64,000 nt of DNA, from contig CBDCJB010000004.1 of NCBI GenBank assembly GCA_965217605.1, forward strand, positions 1 through 64,000, written 5' to 3'. A program made the translations under genes and the position numbers. Positions 32,979 to 41,641 of this stretch are shown in pieces (within the stretch, counting starts at the first letter, position 1; each line of letters starts with the position of its first letter). The notes beneath the pieces are model-generated. The model saw only the letters and a list, made by a program, of their open reading frames with translations, searched no databases and had not been told where the DNA came from. The DNA is from JAYYZW01 sp965217605 (GTDB lineage Bacteria > Pseudomonadota > Gammaproteobacteria > Ga0077536).

Positions 32979-33713
32979 TCATTCTCCCGAATGGAATGTG
33001 TTGCGCCAGAGCTGGTGTGCTCGGGCAAACTTTTCACGCGTCGCTAGTGCATCGACCCACGTCTCGGCAAAGAAGTGATCTAAAAACTGTCCAGCTAGAC
33101 CAGCGAGTTGCCCCATCTCCGACAGAACCGCCTTAAGAAAACGCTTCTCAATGAAAGGTCCGATCACCGCATCGCCGTCCTTGTTTGGACGCATCATGAA
33201 GGCAGACTTCATCGTGGGATGTGCCGCGAATTCGGAAAACCGGCGATAATGCTCCTCACGCTTCTTGGCTTTGAATCCGTCACGGGTATCGAGGGCATCG
33301 CGCACAGCGAACGGAGAGAAGTGCTTCTTACGCTCCTTCTCGTCAGCTTGGCGCCAGCAGCTGATCATTGCGGCGTCCCTCCGGAACAGATCCAGCAGGA
33401 ATGTCGTTTCCAGAATGTCTCGCATGATCAAAGCGCTGTTCTGTCCGTAGCCGGAAAGAGCGAGCTTTAGGCTCGCACCGAAGGCGTTGAAAATCCGCAT
33501 TCCCAATATCTGGATCACCTTCATGTCCTCGTCCTCGGTGGGGTACTTTCGAAGAAGGTCTGCCAGATCTATTGCAGCCTCGATCACAACAAGGTGTAAC
33601 TCGAGTTGGCTGTCAGGCTCTACGAACTCATACGCCTTTCGGCGTAGCGCTTCCTCGTGAGTGTGGAGGGTGAATAAGTTCTCCAATTTTGGGGACAAAA
33701 TCATGCTGCTCAT
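32979..33713 (-). CDS. Unknown helical protein beside tRNA-Asn
   Basis: 244 residues, start MSSMILSPKLENLFTLHTHE (M4 at 33704 is an alternative). Almost entirely helical, with SALIMRDILETTFLLDLFRR as its most distinctive segment and a final ARAHQLWRNTFHSG. Related to uncharacterised helical proteins common in genomic islands; no enzyme motif is clear. Intact, transcribed away from tRNA-Asn and towards the prophage remnant, so it is likely cargo of the island. Confidence 0.6.
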   Translation of the reverse strand: MSSMILSPKLENLFTLHTHEEALRRKAYEFVEPDSQLELHLVVIEAAIDLADLLRKYPTEDEDMKVIQILGMRIFNAFGASLKLALSGYGQNSALIMRDILETTFLLDLFRRDAAMISCWRQADEKERKKHFSPFAVRDALDTRDGFKAKKREEHYRRFSEFAAHPTMKSAFMMRPNKDGDAVIGPFIEKRFLKAVLSEMGQLAGLAGQFLDHFFAETWVDALATREKFARAHQLWRNTFHSGE

Positions 33714-33803
33714 TTAGGCGTTACTGATTGGGGTTTGTCGGTGACATCCCGGTGACACGAACCTCAAGCAGCGCCACAGAATGATCGTAAAGACCTGATT
33801 TAA

Positions 33804-33879
33804 TGGCTCCCCGGGACGGGCTCGAACCGCCGACCTAGTGATTAACAGTCACCCGCTCTACCAACTGAGCTACCGGGGA
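33804..33879 (-). tRNA. tRNA-Asn (GTT)
   Basis: 76 nt including encoded CCA. The acceptor TCCCCGG pairs with CCGGGGA; D-arm AGCTCAGTTGGTAGAGC; anticodon loop CTGTTAA; T-arm GGTTCGAGCC. The 3' end faces the phage-like block at 26-33 kb, a classic integration site. Confidence 0.97.
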
Positions 33880-33936
33880 ATCGGTGGGAGGCGCGTATGG
33901 TACTGAGGCCCCAATTAGGGGTCAATTACGCCGCGT

Positions 33937-35154
33937 TCAAGCCAGTGATTCTTGCAGACGCGCCGTCGCGTCCTTCAGTACGTCCATACTCGTCGCATAC
34001 GAAAAGCGCATGCAGCCCGGCGCACCGAAAGCCGATCCGGGTACACCGGCGACGCCCGCGTGCTCGAGCAGATATTCCGCCAACTGAATATCGTCATTCA
34101 TATCGGCAGCGCGTTCGATAACTCCACTGAGATCCGGAAACGTATAAAACGTGCCGGCGGAAGCTTGCACGGTGACGCCCTCGATGCGGTCCAACTCGCG
34201 TACGAGGAAATCGTGGCGCTGCTTAAAAATCTCACAATTGTTGCGCAGCGATGCCTGATCGCCTTTCAATGCGGCCGTTGCCGCAACCTGCGCGATCGAG
34301 GTCGGGTTCGATGTGCTTTGCGATTGAATTTTCTTCATTGCCGCGATGAGGCTTGCCGGGCCAGCCGCATAGCCGATGCGCCAACCGGTCATCGCGTAGG
34401 CTTTGGATACGCCATTGAGGACCACGGTGTGCTCGTGTAGTTGCGGCACGGCATTCAAGATGTTGGCGAAGGGTTCACCGGACCACAGGATGTGCTCGTA
34501 GATATCGTCCGTGGCGATGACGACATCCGGGTAATCGACCAGAACACTGCCCAGCGCCTCCAACTCGACGCGACTGTACACCGCGCCGGTGGGATTCGAG
34601 GGACTGTTCAATATCAAAAGGCGCGAGCGTTCATTGATCGCGCCGCGTAATTGCTCTGCGGTGATCTTGAAACGGCTCGCGATATCGGTGCGGATAATGA
34701 CCGGCGCCGCTCCGGCCAGGCGCGCCATATCCGGGTAGGACACCCAGTATGGCGCAGGAATGATGGCTTCGTCCCCATCGTTCAATAGCGCCTGCATCAA
34801 GTTGTAGATGCTGTGCTTACAACCGGACGACACCAGGATCTGTTCCGGCTCGAACCGCAGGCCATTCTCCCGCTCGAACTTCTGCACGACCGCTTCCTTG
34901 AGTTCTAGCGTGCCATCCACCCCGGTGTACTTCGTGAACCCATCATTGATCGCGATGATTGCCGCCGCTTTGACATGCTCTGGCGTGTCGAAATCCGGTT
35001 CGCCCGCGGCAAGACTTAAGATGTCGCGGCCCGCGCGTTTCAATTCCGCCGCCTTCGCCGACACTGCCATCGTCGGCGACGGCTTGACGCTTTGCGCGCG
35101 TTGTGACGGCTTGATGTCCAAGATGGATACGACTCCTCGCTCGTTTACGTCCAC
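33937..35154 (-). CDS. Class I/II (aspartate-type) aminotransferase
   Basis: 405 residues, fold type I PLP enzyme. The PLP lysine is K251 in VLNGVSKAYAMTGWRIGY. N187 (SNPTG), D216 and Y219 (ATDDIYEH) bind the cofactor, and the C-terminal Arg in GCMRFSYA binds the substrate carboxylate. It matches the Thermus/alphaproteobacterial-type aspartate (or prephenate) aminotransferase subgroup Ib. Reaction: aspartate + 2-oxoglutarate to oxaloacetate + glutamate. Cytosolic. Divergent from uvrB across 85 bp that should hold both promoters. Confidence 0.9.
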   Translation of the reverse strand: MDVNERGVVSILDIKPSQRAQSVKPSPTMAVSAKAAELKRAGRDILSLAAGEPDFDTPEHVKAAAIIAINDGFTKYTGVDGTLELKEAVVQKFERENGLRFEPEQILVSSGCKHSIYNLMQALLNDGDEAIIPAPYWVSYPDMARLAGAAPVIIRTDIASRFKITAEQLRGAINERSRLLILNSPSNPTGAVYSRVELEALGSVLVDYPDVVIATDDIYEHILWSGEPFANILNAVPQLHEHTVVLNGVSKAYAMTGWRIGYAAGPASLIAAMKKIQSQSTSNPTSIAQVAATAALKGDQASLRNNCEIFKQRHDFLVRELDRIEGVTVQASAGTFYTFPDLSGVIERAADMNDDIQLAEYLLEHAGVAGVPGSAFGAPGCMRFSYATSMDVLKDATARLQESLA

Positions 35155-35239
35155 GTAGCAGCGGGTCGTGTACTATACGGACTCCTGACGACCTCGCAAC
35201 CGCGGCGCCTACGCGCCTTACCCGATTGATGATCACTCG

Positions 35240-37264
35240 ATGAGCAAAAAGCTACAGCTCGAATCGGACTTTGCTCCAGCGGGCGGACAGCCGCAGGCGA
35301 TTACCTCCCTCATCGAGGGCCTTCAGGCCGGGCTCTATCATCAGACGCTGCTCGGGGTAACGGGTTCCGGCAAGACGTTCACCATCGCGAACGCCATCGA
35401 TACGGTGCAACGCCCGACGCTCATACTCGCGCCGAACAAAACGCTGGCCGCGCAACTCTACGGTGAGATGCGGGAGTTTTTTCCGCACAACGCAGTCGAA
35501 TACTTCGTGTCTTATTACGACTACTATCAGCCTGAAGCCTATGTACCGGCGTCGGATACGTATATAGAGAAAGACGCCTCGATCAACGATCACATCGAGC
35601 AGATGCGCCTATCGGCGACCAAGGCGCTCCTCGAACGGCCCGATACCATCATCGTCGCCACGGTTTCGGCGATCTACGGCCTCGGTGAACCGGATGAGTA
35701 TCACGCGATGGTGTTGCACTTGCGACGCGGCGACATCATCAATCAGCGAACAATCCTGCGCCGCCTCGCGAATCTTCAATACCGGCGTAATGACTACGAG
35801 CTCGAACGCGGCACCTACCGGGTGCGCGGCGAGATCATCGACATTTTCCCGGCAGAATCGGACCGCGACGCCTTGCGCCTGGAATTATTCGACGATGAGA
35901 TCGAGTCACTCGCGCATTTCGATCCGCTGACCGGCGAAATACTACGCAAGGTCCCACGCTTTACGATCTATCCGAAATCACATTACGTGACTTCGCGCGA
36001 CACCGTGTTGCGTGCGATCGAGACGATCAAAGTCGAGCTCGTCGAACGGCTCGAGCAGTTACGCTCGCTCGATAAGTTGGTCGAAGCGCAGCGATTGGAA
36101 CAGCGTACGCGCTTCGATATCGAAATGATGGCCGAGATCGGCTATTGCAATGGCATCGAAAATTACAGCCGCCATCTGTCCGGACGCGCGCCCGGAGAGC
36201 CACCCGCAACGCTCTTCGAGTACCTGCCCGCCGACACCTTGCTCGTGATCGACGAAAGTCATGTGACGGTCCCGCAGCTCGGCGGCATGTACCGCGGCGA
36301 CCGCTCGCGCAAGGAGAACCTCGTCGAGTACGGGTTCCGCCTGCCGTCCGCGCTCGACAACCGGCCGCTCAAATTCGAGGAATTCGAGCAGATGGCGCCG
36401 CAGATGATCTTCGTTTCGGCTACGCCCGGACCTTACGAGGGTGATCACGCCGGGCAAGTCGTCGAATTAGTGGTGCGCCCGACCGGCCTCGTCGACCCGC
36501 ACGTGGAAGTGCGGCCGGCGGGTACGCAGGTCGACGATCTATTGTCGGAAATCAATGCTTCGGCCGCGTCCAACGAGCGCGTGCTCGTCACCACCCTGAC
36601 CAAACGCATGGCGGAAGACCTGACCGATTATCTGGCCGAGCACGGTGTACGCGTGCGTTACCTGCACTCGGATATCGATACGGTCGAACGCGTCGAGATC
36701 ATCCGCGATCTGCGGCTGGGTGAATTCGACGTTCTGGTCGGCATCAATCTTTTGCGCGAGGGCCTCGATCTTCCCGAAGTCTCTCTGGTCGCGATACTCG
36801 ACGCCGACAAGGAAGGTTTTTTACGCTCGGACCGTTCACTGATCCAGACGACCGGCCGCGCGGCACGCAACATTGGCGGCCGCGCAATCATGTACGCCGA
36901 CTCGGTAACGGGGTCGATGCAACGTGCGCTGGACGAGATGGACCGACGGCGCAGCGTCCAGATCGAATTCAACGCTGAGCACGGGATCACGCCGCAGGGG
37001 ATCCGCAAGCACGTCGCCGACATCATGGAAGGCGCGTACGCACCGAGCGGCGGCAGGCCGCGCCGCGTACTGCGTGCAGCCGAGGCACGCTCCGACTACC
37101 AGGGCTTGAGCGACGATGCGCTGATGAAGAAAGTCAAACAAATGGAGAATCAGATGTACCGGCACGCGCGGGATCTCGAATTCGAGGAAGCGGCGCGCAT
37201 CCGCGATGAGATCGCGACGCTAAAGACGGATTTGCTCGATATGCCGGCTACTGCCGAGAGTTAG
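35240..37264 (+). CDS. uvrB: UvrABC excision nuclease subunit B
   Basis: 674 residues. Walker A GVTGSGKT at 39-46; damage-verifying beta-hairpin YYDYYQPEAYVPASDTYIEK at about 92-111; DEAD-like box IDESHVT; helicase motif VI QTTGRAARN; and the C-terminal UVR domain (EFEEAARIRDEI) that contacts UvrC. It loads with UvrA at lesions and verifies damage before incision. Start at ATG 35240 gives the usual MSKKLQLESDFAPAGGQP. I saw no CTGT-N8-ACAG LexA site in the 85-bp upstream region. Single gene, complete. Confidence 0.97.
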   Translation: MSKKLQLESDFAPAGGQPQAITSLIEGLQAGLYHQTLLGVTGSGKTFTIANAIDTVQRPTLILAPNKTLAAQLYGEMREFFPHNAVEYFVSYYDYYQPEAYVPASDTYIEKDASINDHIEQMRLSATKALLERPDTIIVATVSAIYGLGEPDEYHAMVLHLRRGDIINQRTILRRLANLQYRRNDYELERGTYRVRGEIIDIFPAESDRDALRLELFDDEIESLAHFDPLTGEILRKVPRFTIYPKSHYVTSRDTVLRAIETIKVELVERLEQLRSLDKLVEAQRLEQRTRFDIEMMAEIGYCNGIENYSRHLSGRAPGEPPATLFEYLPADTLLVIDESHVTVPQLGGMYRGDRSRKENLVEYGFRLPSALDNRPLKFEEFEQMAPQMIFVSATPGPYEGDHAGQVVELVVRPTGLVDPHVEVRPAGTQVDDLLSEINASAASNERVLVTTLTKRMAEDLTDYLAEHGVRVRYLHSDIDTVERVEIIRDLRLGEFDVLVGINLLREGLDLPEVSLVAILDADKEGFLRSDRSLIQTTGRAARNIGGRAIMYADSVTGSMQRALDEMDRRRSVQIEFNAEHGITPQGIRKHVADIMEGAYAPSGGRPRRVLRAAEARSDYQGLSDDALMKKVKQMENQMYRHARDLEFEEAARIRDEIATLKTDLLDMPATAES

Positions 37265-37292
37265 CCCGCACCGTCCGTTAAAATATCCACCC

Positions 37293-38390
37293 ATGGTTAA
37301 ACGCGTCATCCTCATTTTGATCGTTATCGCAGTGGTCGGTGGTGCGACCTATGCGCTGCACATAAACAAAATGAATCAAATGGCGGCAATGAGCGAGCGG
37401 GCATTTCCACCCGCCGCCGTAACCGTGGCCGAAGTCCAACCCACTTCCTGGCGCCAGAGTCTATTCGCGGTTGGTTCGATTGCGGCCGAGCAGGGCATCG
37501 AGGTAACCGCCCCTCTGCCTGGGACCGTCATCGACATCACATTCGAATCCGGCGAGCAGGTGCAGCGCGGTGATGTGCTGGTGAAGATGGATGTCGTCGT
37601 CGACATGGCTCAGCTCGATGGGCTGATCGCGACGAAGGAATTGCGGATATTGCAGTTCGAGCGGGCCAAGAAGCTGCGCAACGACCGCCAGATCTCGCAA
37701 TCGGATTACGATGCCGCGCAGGCCGCGCTCGACGAAGCCGATGCGGAAATGAAGGCCAAGCAGGCGTTGATCGCGCGCAAGCGCGTCTATGCGCCGTTCG
37801 ACGGTACACTCGGGATCCGCATGATCGATCTCGGTGAATACCTCGAACCGGGCGATCCCGTAGTCCCGCTGCAAATGCTGAGCCCGATCCACGTCGATTA
37901 CGCGCTACCGGAGCAATTCCTGAGCCGCCTGGCGGTCGACCAGCTGATCGAGATCGAAGTGCCGGCCTATCCGGGAGAAAAGTTCCACGGGCAGATCACC
38001 GCGTTCGACCCCGGCATCGATCCCAACACCCGTAACGTGCGGATCCGGGCCACATTCGCGAACGCCGATCGCCGACTGCGGCCGGGCATGTTTGCGGAAG
38101 TTTGGACGATCGAGCCGGTCCTTAAAGAAGTCTTGTCATTACCTGAGACCGCGGTGACTTACAGTCCGTTCGGCAACACGGTATTCATCGTCATTGAGAA
38201 GGACGGCGCGACCGTGGTCGATCGCCGTCAGGTGCAAACCGGCGAAGTACGCGCCGGGCGTGTGGAGATAACGGCGGGGCTCGCCCCGGGCGAGCGCGTC
38301 GTGTCGGTCGGTCAAAATAAGTTGCGCAACGGCATGCCCGTTCACGTTGTGGAGAACGTCTCGGCGGCGCTGGCCAGCGAATCTCCGTGA
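37293..38390 (+). CDS. RND efflux periplasmic adaptor (membrane fusion protein, MexH/AcrA-like)
   Basis: 365 residues. N-terminal membrane anchor VILILIVIAVVGGATYAL, then a lipoyl half-motif (APLPGTVIDITFESGEQVQRGDVLVKMD), a short helical hairpin (residues about 105-155), the second lipoyl half (YAPFDGTLGIRMIDLGEYLEPG cut by my reading into a typical pair) and a beta-barrel with RNVRIRATFAN and LRPGMFAEV. It joins an inner-membrane RND pump to an outer-membrane channel. The stop overlaps the start of the pump gene (GTGA), so the two are cotranslated. No outer-membrane channel gene is nearby. Confidence 0.92.
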   Translation: MVKRVILILIVIAVVGGATYALHINKMNQMAAMSERAFPPAAVTVAEVQPTSWRQSLFAVGSIAAEQGIEVTAPLPGTVIDITFESGEQVQRGDVLVKMDVVVDMAQLDGLIATKELRILQFERAKKLRNDRQISQSDYDAAQAALDEADAEMKAKQALIARKRVYAPFDGTLGIRMIDLGEYLEPGDPVVPLQMLSPIHVDYALPEQFLSRLAVDQLIEIEVPAYPGEKFHGQITAFDPGIDPNTRNVRIRATFANADRRLRPGMFAEVWTIEPVLKEVLSLPETAVTYSPFGNTVFIVIEKDGATVVDRRQVQTGEVRAGRVEITAGLAPGERVVSVGQNKLRNGMPVHVVENVSAALASESP

Positions 38391-41300
38391 ACCTGACCGA
38401 TCTCTTTATCAAGCGGCCGGTGCTGGCTAGCGTCATCAGCCTGATGATCCTGGTGCTCGGTCTGCGCTCGATCGCCTCGCTGGAACTACGGCAATATCCG
38501 AAAACCGAAAATACGCTGGTTACCGTACGCACGACGTATCCCGGCGCCAGCAGCGAACTCGTCAACGGTTTCATTACGACGCCCTTGCAACAGGCCATCG
38601 CCGAAGCGAACGGTATCGATTTTCTCAAGGCGACCAGCAAGCAGGGGATCTCGGTTATCGAGGCCCATATGAATCTCAACTACGACCCCAATGCCGCGGT
38701 CGCCGAGATCCAGGCCAAAGTCGCGAGCCAGCGCAACGTTCTCCCCGAGGAAGCGAACGATCCAGTGATCGATTCACAAACGGGTAGCACGCTTGCCCTG
38801 ATGTATCTGGCGTTTCACAGCGAGACCATGTCGCCGCCCGAGATGACCGACTATTTGATCCGCGTGGTACGCCCCCAGTTGCAAGCGCTTCCGGGAGTCG
38901 CCAAGACGCGGATTTTCGGCGCCAAGACCTATGCGATGCGGATCTGGCTCGACCCACGCCGCATGGCGGCGATGAACGTGACGGCGGCGGACGTGAGGCG
39001 CGTGTTGCTCGCGAATAACTATCTGTCTGGCGCGGGCGAGACGAAGAGTGAATACGTCGCGGTCGACTTGAGCGCGACGACCGATATCTCCGGCGTCGAC
39101 GAGTTCGAAGATCTGGTCGTGCGCGAGGAAGCTGGCGTCATCGTGCGCTTATCGAATGTCGCGCGTTTGGAACTCGGGGCCGAAGACTACGAATCGACCG
39201 CATGGTACAACGGCAACACGGCGTTGTTTATCGGGATCACCCCAACGCCCGGCGCAAACCCGCTGACGGTCGCTGAACGCGTACGTGCGGAGATGCCCGA
39301 GATTCGTTCACAAATGCCGAGCGGGCTCAACGCGTTCATTCCCTACGATGCCAGCGAATTCATCCAGGAATCGATCGAGGAGGTGTTCACGACGCTGGCG
39401 GAAGCCGTGCTGATCGTCCTCACCGTCATTCTGCTAAGCCTCGGTTCCGTGCGCGCGGCACTGATCCCCGCGGTCGCGATACCGCTGTCGCTCATAGGCG
39501 GGGCGTTCTTGATGTTGCTCATGGGCTTCTCGATCAACTTGCTGACCTTGCTCGCGATGGTCCTCGCCATTGGCTTGGTAGTCGACGATGCGATCGTCAT
39601 CGCGGAAAACATTCATCGGCACATCGAAAAAGGCCGTACGCCGCTCGAAGCGGCGCTGACGGGCGCGCGCCAATTGCAACTCCCCATCATCGCGATGACT
39701 ACGACCTTGGTCGCCGTCTATGCGCCCATCGGCTTCATGGGTGGCCTCGTCGGGACATTATTCACGGAATTCGCGTTCGCGCTGGCAGGCGCTGTGCTGA
39801 TTTCGGGTGTAGTCGCGCTAACTTTGTCACCGATGTTGTGTTCTCGGGTTTTTAAACCGGGCAAGGGCGGACGCTTCGAGCTGCTCGTCGAGCGATTGTT
39901 CAATGCGTTGGCGGATGCCTATAAAGCAATTTTACACAGATTTCTAGACTACACCTCGGTAATCGTCGTATTTGGCGTCGCCGTTCTCATCAGTATTTAT
40001 TCGATGTTCGTGATGAGTCAGCGCGAACTCGCACCGGACGAAGATCAAAGCATCATCTACGTCAGCGCGCGCGGGCCGCAGACCGCTACCGTGGATTACG
40101 ATGAACAATACGGCCATCGTATGATCGAATTATTCGAAGAGATCCCCGAATATCAGGAAAGTTTTGCATTGCTCGGCTTCGACAACGCGCGCAACGTCAT
40201 CTTTATGGGCTTCAAGATGCCGCCGCCATCGAAGCGGGCGCGCGCGCAGTGGGATGTACAGAACGAACTCCAAGAGAAGCTCTTCGGTATCACTGGATTC
40301 GAGGTGTCAACCTTCGTGCGCCCCAGTCTGCCATCTCCGGGTTTCGGCCTGCCGGTTCAGTTCTTCCTGGTGTCGCCCGCCAGTTATGAAGAACTCGATC
40401 GGGTCGCGGAAGACCTGCTCGGCCGCGCAATGCAAAGCGGTCGGTTCATGTTTTTGCAGAAATCGGTTGAATTCAATCGGCCGAAAGCGACCATCCAGAT
40501 CGATCGTAATCGCGCCGGCATTTTAGGTATCAAAATGGACGATCTTGGACAGGATCTGGCCACCCTCTTGGGCGGCAATCACGTCAATTGGTTCAATTTG
40601 GAAGGCCGCAGTTATAAGGTCATTCCCCAAGTCGAACGCGAGTTTCGCGCGAACCAGGGCATGCTCGACGATTACTACGTACGTACCGGTGACGGCAATC
40701 TGGTGCCGCTGTCCACGGTGGTTTCACTCGAGCGATCTGTCGAGCCGAGTGAACGGCTACAGTTTCAGCAGTTGAACGCCGTGGCCTTGGAAGGTGTGCC
40801 GGGGCCGGGGGTCTCGATGGGCGACGCGATCAGCTACCTCGAAGAGACCGCGCGCGAAGTGCTACCCAAAGAGTTCAAATGGGATTACGCGGGTGAATCC
40901 CGGCAGTACACCCAGCAAGGCGGTGCCTTGGTCACCACCTTCTTCGTGGCGCTGCTCGTGATCTACCTGGTGCTCGCCGCGCAGTTCGAAAGTTGGCGCG
41001 ACCCGCTGATCATTCTGATGTCGGTACCCATGTCGATCGCGGGTGCGCTGATCTTCATTGCGCTTGGCTTTGCCACGTCCAATATTTACACACAAGTCGG
41101 ATTAATCACGCTCATCGGTCTGATCACCAAAAACGGCATTCTGATCGTCGAGTTCGCCAACCAGGTTCAGATCGTGCGTGGCTTACCAAAGCGCGAGGCC
41201 GTCGAGGAAGCTGCGCGCATCCGGCTTCGTCCGATTCTAATGACTACGATCGCGATGATCGTTGCAATGATTCCACTGTTGACAGCCAGCGGGCCCGGCG

Positions 41301-41464
41301 CGGTCAGCCGCTTTCATATCGGACTGGTCATTGCCACGGGCCTCGGCATCGGCACCATCTTCACCTTGTTCATCGTGCCGGCTTTCTACCTTCTACTGGC
41401 TCGCGATCACAGTGCAGACATCGCCGCACAACAGCTCGGTTCGACGCAGGAGTCGACCGCTTAA
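38387..41464 (+). CDS. RND-family multidrug efflux permease (AcrB/MexI-like)
   Basis: 1025 residues from GTG 38387 overlapping the adaptor stop. Starts NLTDLFIKRPVLASVISL, the cytosolic helix plus TM1. The proton-relay Asp pair is in GLVVDDAIVIAENIHRH of TM4, with the TM5-6 segment GALVTTFFVALLVIYLVLA and the TM11 region GLITKNGILIVEFANQ further on. Two large periplasmic loops give the porter and docking domains. Full length for the HAE1 class. Functions as a proton-driven trimer in the inner membrane exporting hydrophobic compounds; substrate not predictable. Confidence 0.95.
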   Translation: MNLTDLFIKRPVLASVISLMILVLGLRSIASLELRQYPKTENTLVTVRTTYPGASSELVNGFITTPLQQAIAEANGIDFLKATSKQGISVIEAHMNLNYDPNAAVAEIQAKVASQRNVLPEEANDPVIDSQTGSTLALMYLAFHSETMSPPEMTDYLIRVVRPQLQALPGVAKTRIFGAKTYAMRIWLDPRRMAAMNVTAADVRRVLLANNYLSGAGETKSEYVAVDLSATTDISGVDEFEDLVVREEAGVIVRLSNVARLELGAEDYESTAWYNGNTALFIGITPTPGANPLTVAERVRAEMPEIRSQMPSGLNAFIPYDASEFIQESIEEVFTTLAEAVLIVLTVILLSLGSVRAALIPAVAIPLSLIGGAFLMLLMGFSINLLTLLAMVLAIGLVVDDAIVIAENIHRHIEKGRTPLEAALTGARQLQLPIIAMTTTLVAVYAPIGFMGGLVGTLFTEFAFALAGAVLISGVVALTLSPMLCSRVFKPGKGGRFELLVERLFNALADAYKAILHRFLDYTSVIVVFGVAVLISIYSMFVMSQRELAPDEDQSIIYVSARGPQTATVDYDEQYGHRMIELFEEIPEYQESFALLGFDNARNVIFMGFKMPPPSKRARAQWDVQNELQEKLFGITGFEVSTFVRPSLPSPGFGLPVQFFLVSPASYEELDRVAEDLLGRAMQSGRFMFLQKSVEFNRPKATIQIDRNRAGILGIKMDDLGQDLATLLGGNHVNWFNLEGRSYKVIPQVEREFRANQGMLDDYYVRTGDGNLVPLSTVVSLERSVEPSERLQFQQLNAVALEGVPGPGVSMGDAISYLEETAREVLPKEFKWDYAGESRQYTQQGGALVTTFFVALLVIYLVLAAQFESWRDPLIILMSVPMSIAGALIFIALGFATSNIYTQVGLITLIGLITKNGILIVEFANQVQIVRGLPKREAVEEAARIRLRPILMTTIAMIVAMIPLLTASGPGAVSRFHIGLVIATGLGIGTIFTLFIVPAFYLLLARDHSADIAAQQLGSTQESTA

Positions 41465-41501
41465 GCTGTAGCCGCTCGTGTGCATTTTGTGTATGCTCGC
41501 C

Positions 41502-41528
41502 CGCCTGTTATTTAACGAATAACAGGCG
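41502..41528. repeat. 11-bp perfect hairpin overlapping the tRNA-Val 5' end
   Basis: CGCCTGTTATT and AATAACAGGCG around a five-base loop. The right arm includes the first five bases of tRNA-Val (41524-41528), so folding competes with the acceptor stem; it could be a processing or attenuation element. Confidence 0.6.
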
Positions 41529-41600
41529 CGTAGCTCAGCTGGTTAGAGCACCACCTTGACATGGTGGGGGTCGTTGGTTCGAGTCCAATCGCGCCTACCA
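41524..41600 (+). tRNA. tRNA-Val (GAC)
   Basis: 77 nt with encoded CCA. Acceptor AGGCGCG pairs with CGCGCCT; D-arm AGCTCAGCTGGTTAGAGC; anticodon stem-loop CCACCTTGACATGGTGG; T-arm GGTTCGAGTCC. Closely resembles the E. coli GAC valine tRNA. TATGCT about 30 bp upstream may be its -10. Confidence 0.96.
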
Positions 41601-41641
41601 CTTACGTTCGATGGCCCCTCGTATCGGTCACGGAGACTGCC

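Noticed and set aside
35155..35239. LexA (SOS) box upstream of uvrB
   Set aside because: No CTGT-N8-ACAG or close variant in the intergenic region.
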